Notes under the pieces: generated by a model
Database searches by the model: none
Told to the model about the DNA's origin: nothing
What the model saw: the letters and a program-made list of their open reading frames with translations, nothing else
Source: NORP181 sp047623555
GTDB lineage: Bacteria; Pseudomonadota; Alphaproteobacteria; Rhodobacterales; Rhodobacteraceae
Assembly (NCBI GenBank): GCA_047623555.1
Contig: JBLHMP010000082.1
Span: 1-17,522, forward strand
Length of the DNA stretch: 17,522 nt
Direction: 5' to 3'
Position numbers and translations under genes: made by a program
Part shown: positions 1 to 7,269 of the stretch, one piece after another
Position numbering within the stretch: position 1 is the first letter of the stretch
Layout of the letters: each line of letters opens with the position of its first letter

Positions 1-2
1 CA

Positions 3-1110
3 CTGACCGGCATATATAAGGTGCCAGTCAGTGGCTCCCTTTTCGCATGGGAACCTGAGAAAGATATAAGACAAGCGGTTAAAGACCTAGATGAACTGCG
101 ATCCAATTGCCTCGTCAGGCAATTGGATGGTGGATACCTGATGCCGGGATTTGTCGACCTACAGGTGAATGGCGGCGGCGGCGTTATGTTTAATGATGAT
201 CAATCGGTCGCCGCGCTTGCTACCATCGCAAGGGCTCATGCCTTGACCGGTACATGCGCCTTGCTGCCAACGCTGATCACCGACACGCCAGAGCGAAGTC
301 TCGCCGCGATCGAGGCTGTGGCGAGCGCCATTGAGAAAAATCTACTGGGAATTATCGGCATTCATCTTGAAGGGCCGCATTTGTCTGTCAGCCGCAAGGG
401 CGCGCATGATCCTCACTTGGTTCGTCCGATGTCCGATCAGGACCTTGTGATGATCTGCGATGCCGCCAAGCGACTGCCCAATGTAATGCTGACTGTCGCG
501 CCAGAAAGCGTCACCCGCGATCAGGTTGCGATCCTGAACAAGGCGGGGGTTATCGTGTCTCTGGGCCACACTGATGCAGACTATGCCACCTGCTCGGGGT
601 ATTTCGACGATGGTGCGCTGTACCACCCATCTGTTCAATGCCATGAGCCAGCTTGGCAATCTGGAACCCGGCCTTGTGGGGGCCACTTTGGATAATGCTG
701 AGGCCTCTGCAGGTCTTATCGCTGATGGAATCCATGTGCATCCGACAACAATCCATTTGGCTTTGCGGGCCAAACAGGGGCCGGGGCAGATATTTCTGGT
801 GACAGACGCCATGTCATCAGTTGGATCCGACTTATGCGAGTTTGATTTGAATGGGCGTACAGTTTATCGCCGGGATGGCACTTTGCGCCTGTGTGACGGA
901 ACCCTGGCCGGTGCCGACATAGATATGCCCAGAGCCATTGGTCTGCTGGTTAATCAGGTGGGCATTGGCCCGGAGCAGGCGATATCTATGGCCACATCGG
1001 CCCCGGCCTCAATATTGATAGCTGCAAATGGTTTAGGCCAACTGGTCGGGAGCCGCCTGTCGCACATTGTTTATCTGGACAATGCGCTGGCGTTTCAGAG
1101 TTTCCCCTGA
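3..1110 (+). pseudogene. nagA: N-acetylglucosamine-6-phosphate deacetylase, frameshifted and 5'-truncated by window edge
   Basis: NagA removes the acetyl group from GlcNAc-6-phosphate in cytoplasmic amino-sugar catabolism. The first reading frame is open to the left edge, so roughly ten N-terminal codons probably lie outside; the GTG at 21 is likely internal. It carries GFVDLQVNGGGG, the metal-site stretch HLEGPH followed by KGAH, and GHTDAD. Near 615 the frame breaks. Homology resumes one frame over at 619 with CTTHLFNAMSQ, then GLIADGIHVHP and the catalytic-Asp motif LVTDAM, ending at 1110. Restoring one GC dinucleotide to the GCGC at 615-618 would rebuild GARCTTHLFNAM, so a 2-base loss in a GC repeat is the simplest explanation. 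The first frame otherwise stops at 695, before the second conserved His region. Near the C-terminus LSHIVYLD replaces the usual ADLV.LD pattern, which fits relaxed selection. A sequencing error is the alternative. The family call is secure. Confidence 0.88.
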
Positions 1111-1193
1111 AACCCGCGCCAAAAATCCATTTCCTGTTATCCGTTGTTATAACCAATCAGTCATTTCAGGCTTACAAAGTTCAGGGGTAAAAA

Positions 1194-1367
1194 ATGATCT
1201 AAAAGGTCAGCCTAATAACGATAGGCCAAATTGCACGGATCATCGCAAACGACCAAAGCATGGTTGATCATCCGGTGGCAGCCGAACCTGCAATGGCTGA
1301 ATGCGCAATTGTGGACCTTCTGACGGCTGTGCGCCAGATTGGCGACAATCCAAAAAATTGCGAATGA
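1194..1367 (+). pseudogene. Possible remnant of a small unidentified gene (ATG, early stop, then ~50-codon open frame)
   Basis: A purine-rich CAGGGG at about 1182-1187 precedes ATG at 1194. That reading frame hits TAA at the third codon and then stays open to TGA at 1365-1367. The translated part includes GQIARIIAND and AECAIVDLLTAVRQ, which looks helix-rich and protein-like. An in-frame ATG at 1260 would give a 35-residue peptide. I do not recognise a family. It could be a small gene disabled by a nonsense mutation, or chance. Confidence 0.15.
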
Positions 1368-1402
1368 AGGGTATGGCGGATGTCCGATCCTATTTCGTCT
1401 GC

Positions 1403-1426
1403 AATATTGATTATATTGAATACGTA
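1403..1426 (+). promoter_or_regulatory. Direct-repeat/AT-rich element upstream of antitoxin remnant
   Basis: ATATTGA occurs twice, at 1404-1410 and 1413-1419, nine bases apart, followed by the palindrome TACGTA at 1421-1426. The segment ends 22 bases upstream of the ATG at 1448. Antitoxins of the ribbon-helix-helix type usually autorepress by binding short repeats over their own promoter, and TATATT at 1412-1417 could be a -10 element. The assignment rests on position and repeat structure only. Confidence 0.25.
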
Positions 1427-1447
1427 AACAGGGAACGAACCGCCGTC

Positions 1448-1672
1448 ATGCGCCGTACAACAACAATGGCCGTCCGTTTGGGTGGCACATTAGGCGAATT
1501 CGTCGCCGCAAATGCGGGTGGAGAAGGGTCCTACAAGACTGTCAGTGAATACATTCGCGATCTGATCCGGCAACCGAGCATGTCGCGCGTTGTGGCGGCC
1601 AGGATCATAAATGTGGCGAGGCTTGTACCAATCATTGTCTTGGTCATTTGTTTACTCCGTATCGTCGTTTGA
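1448..1672 (+). CDS. Truncated ParD-like ribbon-helix-helix antitoxin with unrelated hydrophobic tail
   Basis: The ATG at 1448 gives a 74-residue product. Residues 4-41 (TTTMAVRLGG, LGEFVAAN, SYKTVSEYIRDLIR) match the DNA-binding half of ParD/CC2985-type antitoxins: a beta strand, then two helices of which the second carries SEYIRDLIR. The family normally continues with a charged helix that wraps the toxin. Here, after about residue 42, the sequence becomes hydrophobic (ARLVPIIVLVICLL) and stops, which looks like read-through into unrelated or frameshifted DNA. No ParE/RelE-like toxin frame follows. A longer frame back to 1301 exists but has no family-like sequence. The protein may still bind DNA but should not neutralise a toxin in the normal way. 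RHH resemblance is fairly clear; status as a functional gene is doubtful. Confidence 0.5.
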   Translation: MRRTTTMAVRLGGTLGEFVAANAGGEGSYKTVSEYIRDLIRQPSMSRVVAARIINVARLVPIIVLVICLLRIVV

Positions 1673-2035
1673 TAAAACGAGGCAGCGGATTGGCGTCTTC
1701 AGAGACACCAAAAGCCGACCGTGACGCCGCTGACGAGATCAAACATCCAACGGGTCTGAAAGGCGCGAATTTCAGCCAAACGACTCATGTTTGCAGTGCG
1801 AAAGACCGCCCAAAATATCGCAGCCACGTCCCTCGGCAGAGAGTGTCCGAGTGTAATGGCCAAAATCGGCGTTCTCTCCACCTTAGAGCTTTGCACGACA
1901 CGACAGCCGCAAATTGAAACCACCGGCAGGGGGCAAATCTTGACAAGGTTCAGATCAGGGCCTTCTCACCGGGCGGATCTGAGGCTAATCTAGCCGCTCA
2001 GGCAAAATCGAACCGCTTTAATCAAAGGCTTGGAT

Positions 2036-3457
2036 ATGCGCGACCCCAAAACACACGGTGCGTCTGAAAATCGCCGGACAGGTGCATTTTCTGGCCTGCG
2101 CAGTACCAGGCTGGCGCGGCGGGTCCGGGTTGCAATCCGCAATGTGCGGCGGGTTCTGCCCGATAGCCTATATGGCCGTGCCGCGCTTATTTTGATCGTA
2201 CCGATCACCGCTGTGCAGCTTGTCGTGTCTGTCAGTTTCGTGCAGCGGGTCTATGAAGACGTCACCGAGCAGATGACCCAAAATATCGTAGTTGAGATCG
2301 ATCTGCTGCTTGATAACTATCAACATGGCGACAATCTGATCCATGACGCCAACCTGCTGCGTATCGGTACCGAGGTCGGGAACGGGCCGCTTGTGGATCG
2401 GGTGTCATACTTTGATATTTCGGGGGCGACGATTGTCAAAACCCTGCGCGACGGGTTTCCGGATTTGATTGCCGTGGACCTTATGACCAATCCGCGGATG
2501 GTTCATCTGTCGCTCAAAGCACCGCCCGGTGTTCTGCAACTTAGCTTTCCGCGTCGGCGCGTGACGGCGGCAAATCGGCATCAGCTGTTGGTGCTGATCT
2601 TTTTCACCTCGGTGCTGGTGACCTTTGTTGCCTATCTGTTTTTACGTAACCAATTGCGCCCGATCCGAAAACTGGCCCAAGCCGCCGAAGCCTTTGGTCG
2701 CGGTCATCATCGCGAATACAGCCCCGGTGGCTCAAGCGAAGTCCGCTCGGCTGGTGAGACGTTTTTGAACATGCGCGCCCGGATTGAACAACACCGCGAA
2801 CAGCGCACCATGATGCTTAGTGGGGTCAGCCATGATTTGCGCACGCCGCTAACCCGCTTGCGTCTGGCGCTGGCCCTGAGTGACGACAGCGATGACACCC
2901 GCGATATGCTGACCGATCTGGATGAAATGGAACGTCTGATTGACTCGTTTCTGGATTTTGCCGGCTCAGAAGCGACCGAACAAGCCGAGCCAACCAACCT
3001 GACCACTATGGTTCAAGGGATCGTCGAGAAGGCAACCCGCTCGGGCGCTGCGGTTTCGATTGGTGCGCTGCCAACAGATGCGCCGGTGATGGTGATCCGT
3101 AAATTCGCAATTGAGCGGGCTTTGGACAATCTGGTCGGCAATGCCCTGCGCTATGGCAACCGCGCGGTGATTTCGTTGCAGGTTTTGAAAACGAAAATTC
3201 GATTTACGGTCGAAGATGATGGGCCGGGTATTCCGCCAGAGTTACATCAAGAGGCGCTAAAGCCGTTTTCACGGCTTGATCCGTCCCGCAACCAGAACAA
3301 AGGTGGCGGTGTCGGTCTTGGACTGCCGATCGCGCTGGACGTTGCGCTATCCCACGGTGGCAATTTGTTCCTTGAGGAGAGCGCGGAATTTGGCGGCCTG
3401 TGCGCGGTGATCGAATTGCCGTTGGCGGCGGATTCGGCCTCTCAAAACCGGACGTGA
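2036..3457 (+). CDS. EnvZ-family membrane sensor histidine kinase (orphan)
   Basis: An inner-membrane two-component kinase of 473 residues. ATG 2036 was chosen because AAAGG lies 7 bases upstream; a TTG two codons earlier is the alternative. A basic cytoplasmic N-terminus (to ~47) is followed by a first membrane helix (~49-69), a short periplasmic region (~70-180) and a second helix (~183-203). Then come a HAMP linker, a dimerisation/phosphoacceptor domain with SGVSHDLRTPLTRLRLAL (phospho-His ~266), and a HATPase domain: N-box ALDNLVGNALRYG (~363-375), G1 DDGPG (~394-398), G2 GGGVGLGLP (~423-431). EnvZ-type kinases normally pair with an OmpR-type regulator in the same operon. None lies within 2 kb upstream or 1 kb downstream, so the partner must be elsewhere. 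The short periplasmic domain fits an envelope or osmotic signal, but the stimulus cannot be read from the sequence. Confidence 0.9.
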   Translation: MRDPKTHGASENRRTGAFSGLRSTRLARRVRVAIRNVRRVLPDSLYGRAALILIVPITAVQLVVSVSFVQRVYEDVTEQMTQNIVVEIDLLLDNYQHGDNLIHDANLLRIGTEVGNGPLVDRVSYFDISGATIVKTLRDGFPDLIAVDLMTNPRMVHLSLKAPPGVLQLSFPRRRVTAANRHQLLVLIFFTSVLVTFVAYLFLRNQLRPIRKLAQAAEAFGRGHHREYSPGGSSEVRSAGETFLNMRARIEQHREQRTMMLSGVSHDLRTPLTRLRLALALSDDSDDTRDMLTDLDEMERLIDSFLDFAGSEATEQAEPTNLTTMVQGIVEKATRSGAAVSIGALPTDAPVMVIRKFAIERALDNLVGNALRYGNRAVISLQVLKTKIRFTVEDDGPGIPPELHQEALKPFSRLDPSRNQNKGGGVGLGLPIALDVALSHGGNLFLEESAEFGGLCAVIELPLAADSASQNRT

Positions 3458-3570
3458 AACGCCTTTGTAAACGGTGGCTTATCTTGCCTAACCAGGCCGA
3501 AACTGTGTATGTTGGCGCAACGGCGTTTCCACTATGGTTTCAAAAACGCCCACATTGAAATGAGCCGACG

Positions 3571-4692
3571 ATGACACACCGAATTCTATTCCTCACCGGC
3601 ACCCGCGCCGATTTTGGCAAACTCAAACCGCTGGCCATTGCCGCGCGTGACGCTGGCCACGAGATCACGTTTTTTGTCACTGGCATGCATATGATGGAAC
3701 GCTATGGTTTAACCAAGATCGAAGTGCACAACATGATCGGTGTGCGGGTGCATGAGTTCCTCAACCAGCGGCCGGGTGATGGGCAGGACATTGTTCTGGC
3801 TAAGACAATTGTCGGCTTTTCGGACTATCTGACCGAAAACGACACTGACCTGATCATCATCCACGGCGACCGGATTGAGGCCTTGGCCGGCGCGATTGTG
3901 GCGGCGACAAATTACATCCCGTCAGTGCATATAGAAGGCGGCGAAGTGTCCGGCACCATCGACGAAATTTTCCGCCATTGTAACACCAAACTGGCAACGC
4001 ATCATTTTGTGTCCTCGCAACAGGCCGGACGGCGGGTGATGGTTCTGGGCGAGGCCGAAAGCTCGGTTTATGTCATCGGCTCACCCGAGTTGGATTTTCA
4101 CGCGGCCCCGTCAGGTGTCACGATTGACCAGGTGCGCGACCGCTATGACATCCCGTTTGACGACTACGGCATTGTGGTTTTTCACCCGGTCACATCCGAG
4201 CAGGACACCATGGGCGCACAGGCCAAGGCGCTGTTTGGCACGCTGGCCGAATCCGGGCGGTCGTTTGTGGTGATCGCCCCCAATAATGACCCGGGGTCCG
4301 AAGCGATATTTGAGGTGCTGGATGGGCTGCCAAAGCATCAGTTTCGTCTGATCCCGTCGATGCGGTTTGCGCATTTCTCTGAATTGATGAAAAACGCCAG
4401 CTGTATGATTGGTAATTCAAGCGCCGGCGTGCGCGAAGCCCCGTTCCTGGGCCTTTCGTCACTGGACATTGGCACCCGCCAGACCAACCGGGCACAGGCA
4501 TCATCGGTGTCATATTGCGCAGCCGGCGACCGCGCCGCAATCGACGCGTTTCTGGCGCGTGAATGGGGCAACCGCCACCAACCTGACAACAGTTTCGGCG
4601 CGGGTGGAACGGCAGATCGGTTTGTTGAAATCCTCGCCACAGACACGTTCTGGTCAAGCGGGCTTCAAAAGGCCTTTCAGGACATTGCCTAA
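3571..4692 (+). CDS. neuC: UDP-N-acetylglucosamine 2-epimerase (hydrolysing), NeuC type
   Basis: The predicted reaction converts UDP-GlcNAc to free ManNAc plus UDP, the first step of de novo sialic (nonulosonic) acid synthesis in the cytoplasm. The 373-residue product is close to the usual size of NeuC-type epimerases. It shows the N-terminal GTRADFGKLKPL loop (residues 10-21), HGDRIEALAGAIVAA, SVHIEGGE with a downstream TKLATHHFVSS, and the C-terminal UDP-site motif GNSSAGVREAP. These features separate hydrolysing NeuC-type enzymes from the non-hydrolysing WecB type. The ATG has GAG about 6 bases upstream. The stop overlaps the TTG start of the next gene, suggesting translational coupling. 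No 4,6-dehydratase or aminotransferase for legionaminic or pseudaminic acid occurs nearby, so a plain ManNAc/Neu5Ac route is the better guess over the GDP-sugar LegG variant. Confidence 0.9.
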   Translation: MTHRILFLTGTRADFGKLKPLAIAARDAGHEITFFVTGMHMMERYGLTKIEVHNMIGVRVHEFLNQRPGDGQDIVLAKTIVGFSDYLTENDTDLIIIHGDRIEALAGAIVAATNYIPSVHIEGGEVSGTIDEIFRHCNTKLATHHFVSSQQAGRRVMVLGEAESSVYVIGSPELDFHAAPSGVTIDQVRDRYDIPFDDYGIVVFHPVTSEQDTMGAQAKALFGTLAESGRSFVVIAPNNDPGSEAIFEVLDGLPKHQFRLIPSMRFAHFSELMKNASCMIGNSSAGVREAPFLGLSSLDIGTRQTNRAQASSVSYCAAGDRAAIDAFLAREWGNRHQPDNSFGAGGTADRFVEILATDTFWSSGLQKAFQDIA

Positions 4693-5953
4693 CGCCTCCA
4701 AACCGCTGTCGTTACGGGCCTATCTGGCGGCCAGTCGGGCCATTCCGCTGCTTGCACCGATGCTTTTGCGTCGTCGATTGGCAAAGGGCAAAGAAGACCC
4801 GGACCGCTGGCAGGAAAAGCAGGGTCTTGCCAGTCTTGACCGGCCAAAGGGGCGTCTGATCTGGTTGCATGCGGTGGGTTTGGGCGAGGTTTTGGCCCTG
4901 CGCGGCCTTATTGCCGCCTTGTCGCGGCGTGATCCGCAATTGTCCTTTCTGATCACCTCAACGGCGCGATCTTCGGCGCAGGTGGTTGGCACCAATTTAC
5001 CGCCCCGGACCCAACATCAGTTCCTGCCGCTGGACGCGCCAAGCTATCTGGCGCAGTTTCTGGATCACTGGCAGCCCGATTTGTCGATCTGGGCCGAACA
5101 GGACATTTGGCCGGGCGCCGTGGTCGCCACCAATGCGCGCGCTATCCCGATTGCTCTGATCAACGCCCGCTTAAGTGGTGATGGTTTTGCCCGCCGCGCC
5201 CGGTTGCGTGGGCTTTACCGCGCGGTGATGCGGCGCCTGTCATTTGTCAGCGCACAGGACGGGCACAGCGCCACACGGCTTGCCGATCTTGGGGCACAAA
5301 ACGTGCAAATTACCGGTTCGCTAAAACCTGCTGCGCCGCTTTTGAACACCGTTGAGAGTGAATGCACGCGACTTCGGTCTTTGCTCGCTGATCGCAGAAT
5401 ATGGGTCGCTGCCTCGACTCATCCCGGCGACGAGGCCGAAGCGATCAAAGCACAGGCAACAAAGCCCGGCTGGTTGCTGATCCTCGTGCCGCGCGATGTC
5501 GGGCGCGCCGATAACGTGGCCAATGCGCTGAACACGGCTGGGATTTCGTTCGCCCAACGCAGCCTAAAACAACTGCCGGGGCCCGAACATGCGGTTTGGT
5601 TGGCCGACAGCTACGGCGAACTGGGGCTATGGTATCGTCTGGCCGAGGTCGCGTTGATTGGTGGCGGTTTTGATCAGATCGGCGGCCACAACCCATGGGA
5701 GGCCGCGGCATTAGGTGCGGCAATCCTGCATGGGCCGGACGTGGCAAATTTCGTGGCCGACTATGCCGCATTGGATGGGGCAGGGGCGGCCAAACAACTC
5801 GCGCCCGGCGCGCTTGCCGCCGCCCTTAATGACGCGGATCTGGCCGGGATGGCCGGGATGGCTGACAAAGCCAGCGCCCTGATCGCGGAAAAACGCGACG
5901 CATTAGATCAGCTATCCGCCGATCTGTTGGCGTTGATTGAGCGGCCCGCATGA
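4685..5953 (+). CDS. GT30-family glycosyltransferase, WaaA/KdtA-like (first of two)
   Basis: WaaA enzymes move Kdo from CMP-Kdo onto lipid A precursor at the inner membrane. The 422-residue product begins at TTG 4685, inside the neuC stop region. Homologous sequence starts near residue 9 (SLRAYLAAS) and no nearer in-frame start fits; the frame stays open further upstream but only as neuC antiframe. HAVGLGE carries the expected catalytic-base Glu (~68) and WAEQDIWP the second conserved Glu (~138). GSLK, STHPGDE and GGHNPWEAAALG follow the family pattern. The usual PRHPERF motif near the nucleotide site is altered to PRDVGRAD, and GSLKFD is altered to GSLKPA. The N-terminus is amphipathic/basic rather than a clear membrane helix. 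Its place between neuC and a second GT30 gene, without Kdo-synthesis genes, makes a CMP-nonulosonate donor possible. Family sure, substrate not. Confidence 0.85.
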   Translation: MPNASKPLSLRAYLAASRAIPLLAPMLLRRRLAKGKEDPDRWQEKQGLASLDRPKGRLIWLHAVGLGEVLALRGLIAALSRRDPQLSFLITSTARSSAQVVGTNLPPRTQHQFLPLDAPSYLAQFLDHWQPDLSIWAEQDIWPGAVVATNARAIPIALINARLSGDGFARRARLRGLYRAVMRRLSFVSAQDGHSATRLADLGAQNVQITGSLKPAAPLLNTVESECTRLRSLLADRRIWVAASTHPGDEAEAIKAQATKPGWLLILVPRDVGRADNVANALNTAGISFAQRSLKQLPGPEHAVWLADSYGELGLWYRLAEVALIGGGFDQIGGHNPWEAAALGAAILHGPDVANFVADYAALDGAGAAKQLAPGALAAALNDADLAGMAGMADKASALIAEKRDALDQLSADLLALIERPA

Positions 5954-7269
5954 GCCTTAGTTTGCGCCTGTTTTTGTGGGTTTGGTCATTTGTCTGGACT
6001 GTCGGGCTGCCGCTGATCCTGTTCTATCTTTGGCGACGCGGCAAAAAGGATGCGCTCTATAGCCAACATATTGCTGAACGGTTTGGGTGGTTTGGCAGGT
6101 CGTTCAAAGGCGCGATTTGGGTGCATGCGGTTAGCCTTGGTGAAATGCGCTCGGCGGTGCCGATGATCCGGGCGATGCTGGCGCGTGGCGATCGTGTTGT
6201 CACCACCCATTTCACCCCGGCGGGTCGACGCGAAGCCCAAAGCGTCTTTGCTGACGACATTGCCACGGGGCAGATGCAATGCGTCTGGGTGCCGTTGGAA
6301 ACCGCCTGGGCCTATCGCGGTTTCTTTCGCGCCTTTCGCCCGAGTTGCGGGCTGGTGATGGAGATCGAAATTTGGCCGCGCATGGTGTTTGCCGCCAAAC
6401 GCGCCGGCGTGCCGTTGTTCATGTGCAACGCGCAATATCCCAGGAAATCCATGGCGCGTGATGCCGGCGGGCAACAATTGCGCCATCAGGTGATGCGCGG
6501 TTTTGCCGGAGCGTTGGTCAAATCCCAATTGCAGGCGGATCGGTTTGCCTCGATCGGTCTGACCAATATCGCGGTCACCGGCGAGTTGCGTTTTGACCAA
6601 CCGATCCCGCCAACGCTGTTAACTGCGGGGCAGGCGGCGCGCGTCTGGATTGGCGCAACCGACCGGCGGGTGATCACCATTGCCAGCGCCATTGAGGGCG
6701 AAGATGTGGTTTACCTGCATGCGATTGCCGCCCTTCGGGACGATCATCTGGCCCATGGATTACCGGCACCCTTGTTCATCTATGTGCCGCGACGCCCTGA
6801 ACGGTTTGACGAGGTGGCACAGACCATTTTGGCAAGTGGCCTGACACTGTTGCGCCGCTCAGAGTTGTTTGATGAGGGACTGGCCCCAATTGGCGCCGCA
6901 CCATCCGTACCCGACGTTATTCTGGGGGATAGTCTGGGCGAGATGTATTTCTATCTGGCGATGGCCGATCAGGTCATTGTTGGTGGCGGATTCAACCCCA
7001 AAGGCGCGCATAATATTATCGAACCGCTGGCGTTGACAAAGCCCATTCTGACCGGGCCGCATATCGGCACCATTGAATACCCGTTTGTTGAGGCCGAGGC
7101 CGCAGGCGTTGCCCAATCGGTCCCAGATGCCGCGGCGCTGGCGCAGGCGCTTTTGCGGCCGCCCACCAGCGACCCAAAACAAATCACCGCGTTTTTTGAG
7201 GCCCATTCAGGGGCGACGGAAAAGACGCTGGCGGCATTGGACCATCTGTTGGGGTCTCGCCCGACCTAG
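5950..7269 (+). CDS. GT30-family glycosyltransferase, WaaA/KdtA-like (second of two)
   Basis: A 439-residue paralogue of the preceding protein. Its ATG overlaps the previous stop as ATGA, so the two are almost certainly co-translated. An N-terminal hydrophobic anchor (~7-27) is followed by basic residues, as in canonical WaaA. HAVSLGE (Glu ~65) and MEIEIWP (Glu ~140) carry the two conserved acids. It keeps VPRRPERF (the nucleotide-site motif missing in its neighbour) and GELRFD, but has GAHNIIEPLAL in place of GGHNPLEAAA. The paralogues are strongly diverged and vary in different conserved motifs, which suggests different acceptors or donors rather than a recent duplication. Function could be Kdo transfer, or transfer of the sialic-acid-like sugar made by the surrounding neu genes. 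Its stop overlaps the stop of convergent neuA. Confidence 0.87.
   Translation: MSLSLRLFLWVWSFVWTVGLPLILFYLWRRGKKDALYSQHIAERFGWFGRSFKGAIWVHAVSLGEMRSAVPMIRAMLARGDRVVTTHFTPAGRREAQSVFADDIATGQMQCVWVPLETAWAYRGFFRAFRPSCGLVMEIEIWPRMVFAAKRAGVPLFMCNAQYPRKSMARDAGGQQLRHQVMRGFAGALVKSQLQADRFASIGLTNIAVTGELRFDQPIPPTLLTAGQAARVWIGATDRRVITIASAIEGEDVVYLHAIAALRDDHLAHGLPAPLFIYVPRRPERFDEVAQTILASGLTLLRRSELFDEGLAPIGAAPSVPDVILGDSLGEMYFYLAMADQVIVGGGFNPKGAHNIIEPLALTKPILTGPHIGTIEYPFVEAEAAGVAQSVPDAAALAQALLRPPTSDPKQITAFFEAHSGATEKTLAALDHLLGSRPT

Larger units (their letters stand above)
1111..2035. other. Gene-poor intergenic stretch with antitoxin remnant
   Basis: About 0.9 kb lies between broken nagA and the histidine kinase. 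The only segment with recognisable protein homology is the ribbon-helix-helix remnant at 1448-1672. A short frame at 1194-1367 has protein-like composition but an early stop. The rest (1673-2035) has several short open frames on both strands, none with a familiar motif, a good ribosome site or convincing codon bias. A -35-like TTGACA sits at 1940-1945 upstream of the kinase, but no convincing -10 follows at normal spacing. No complete insertion sequence, tRNA or terminator was found. The mixture of broken genes suggests a decaying accessory segment. Confidence 0.5.

Noticed and set aside
1952..1980. AGATC...GATCT hairpin upstream of the kinase as a terminator
   Set aside because: Five-base stem with mismatched interior and no following T-run.
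1673..1993. Overlapping short frames that might be a transposase remnant
   Set aside because: No DDE or helix-turn-helix motif, no terminal inverted repeats and no target duplication could be seen.
4409..4684. N-terminal extension of the first GT30 frame upstream to 4409
   Set aside because: It lies wholly within neuC in another frame and has no WaaA-like sequence; homology starts just after TTG 4685.
5986..6600. Long minus-strand open frame (204 codons) across the second GT30 gene
   Set aside because: Antisense shadow of a strongly supported gene, low-complexity composition and no family motif.
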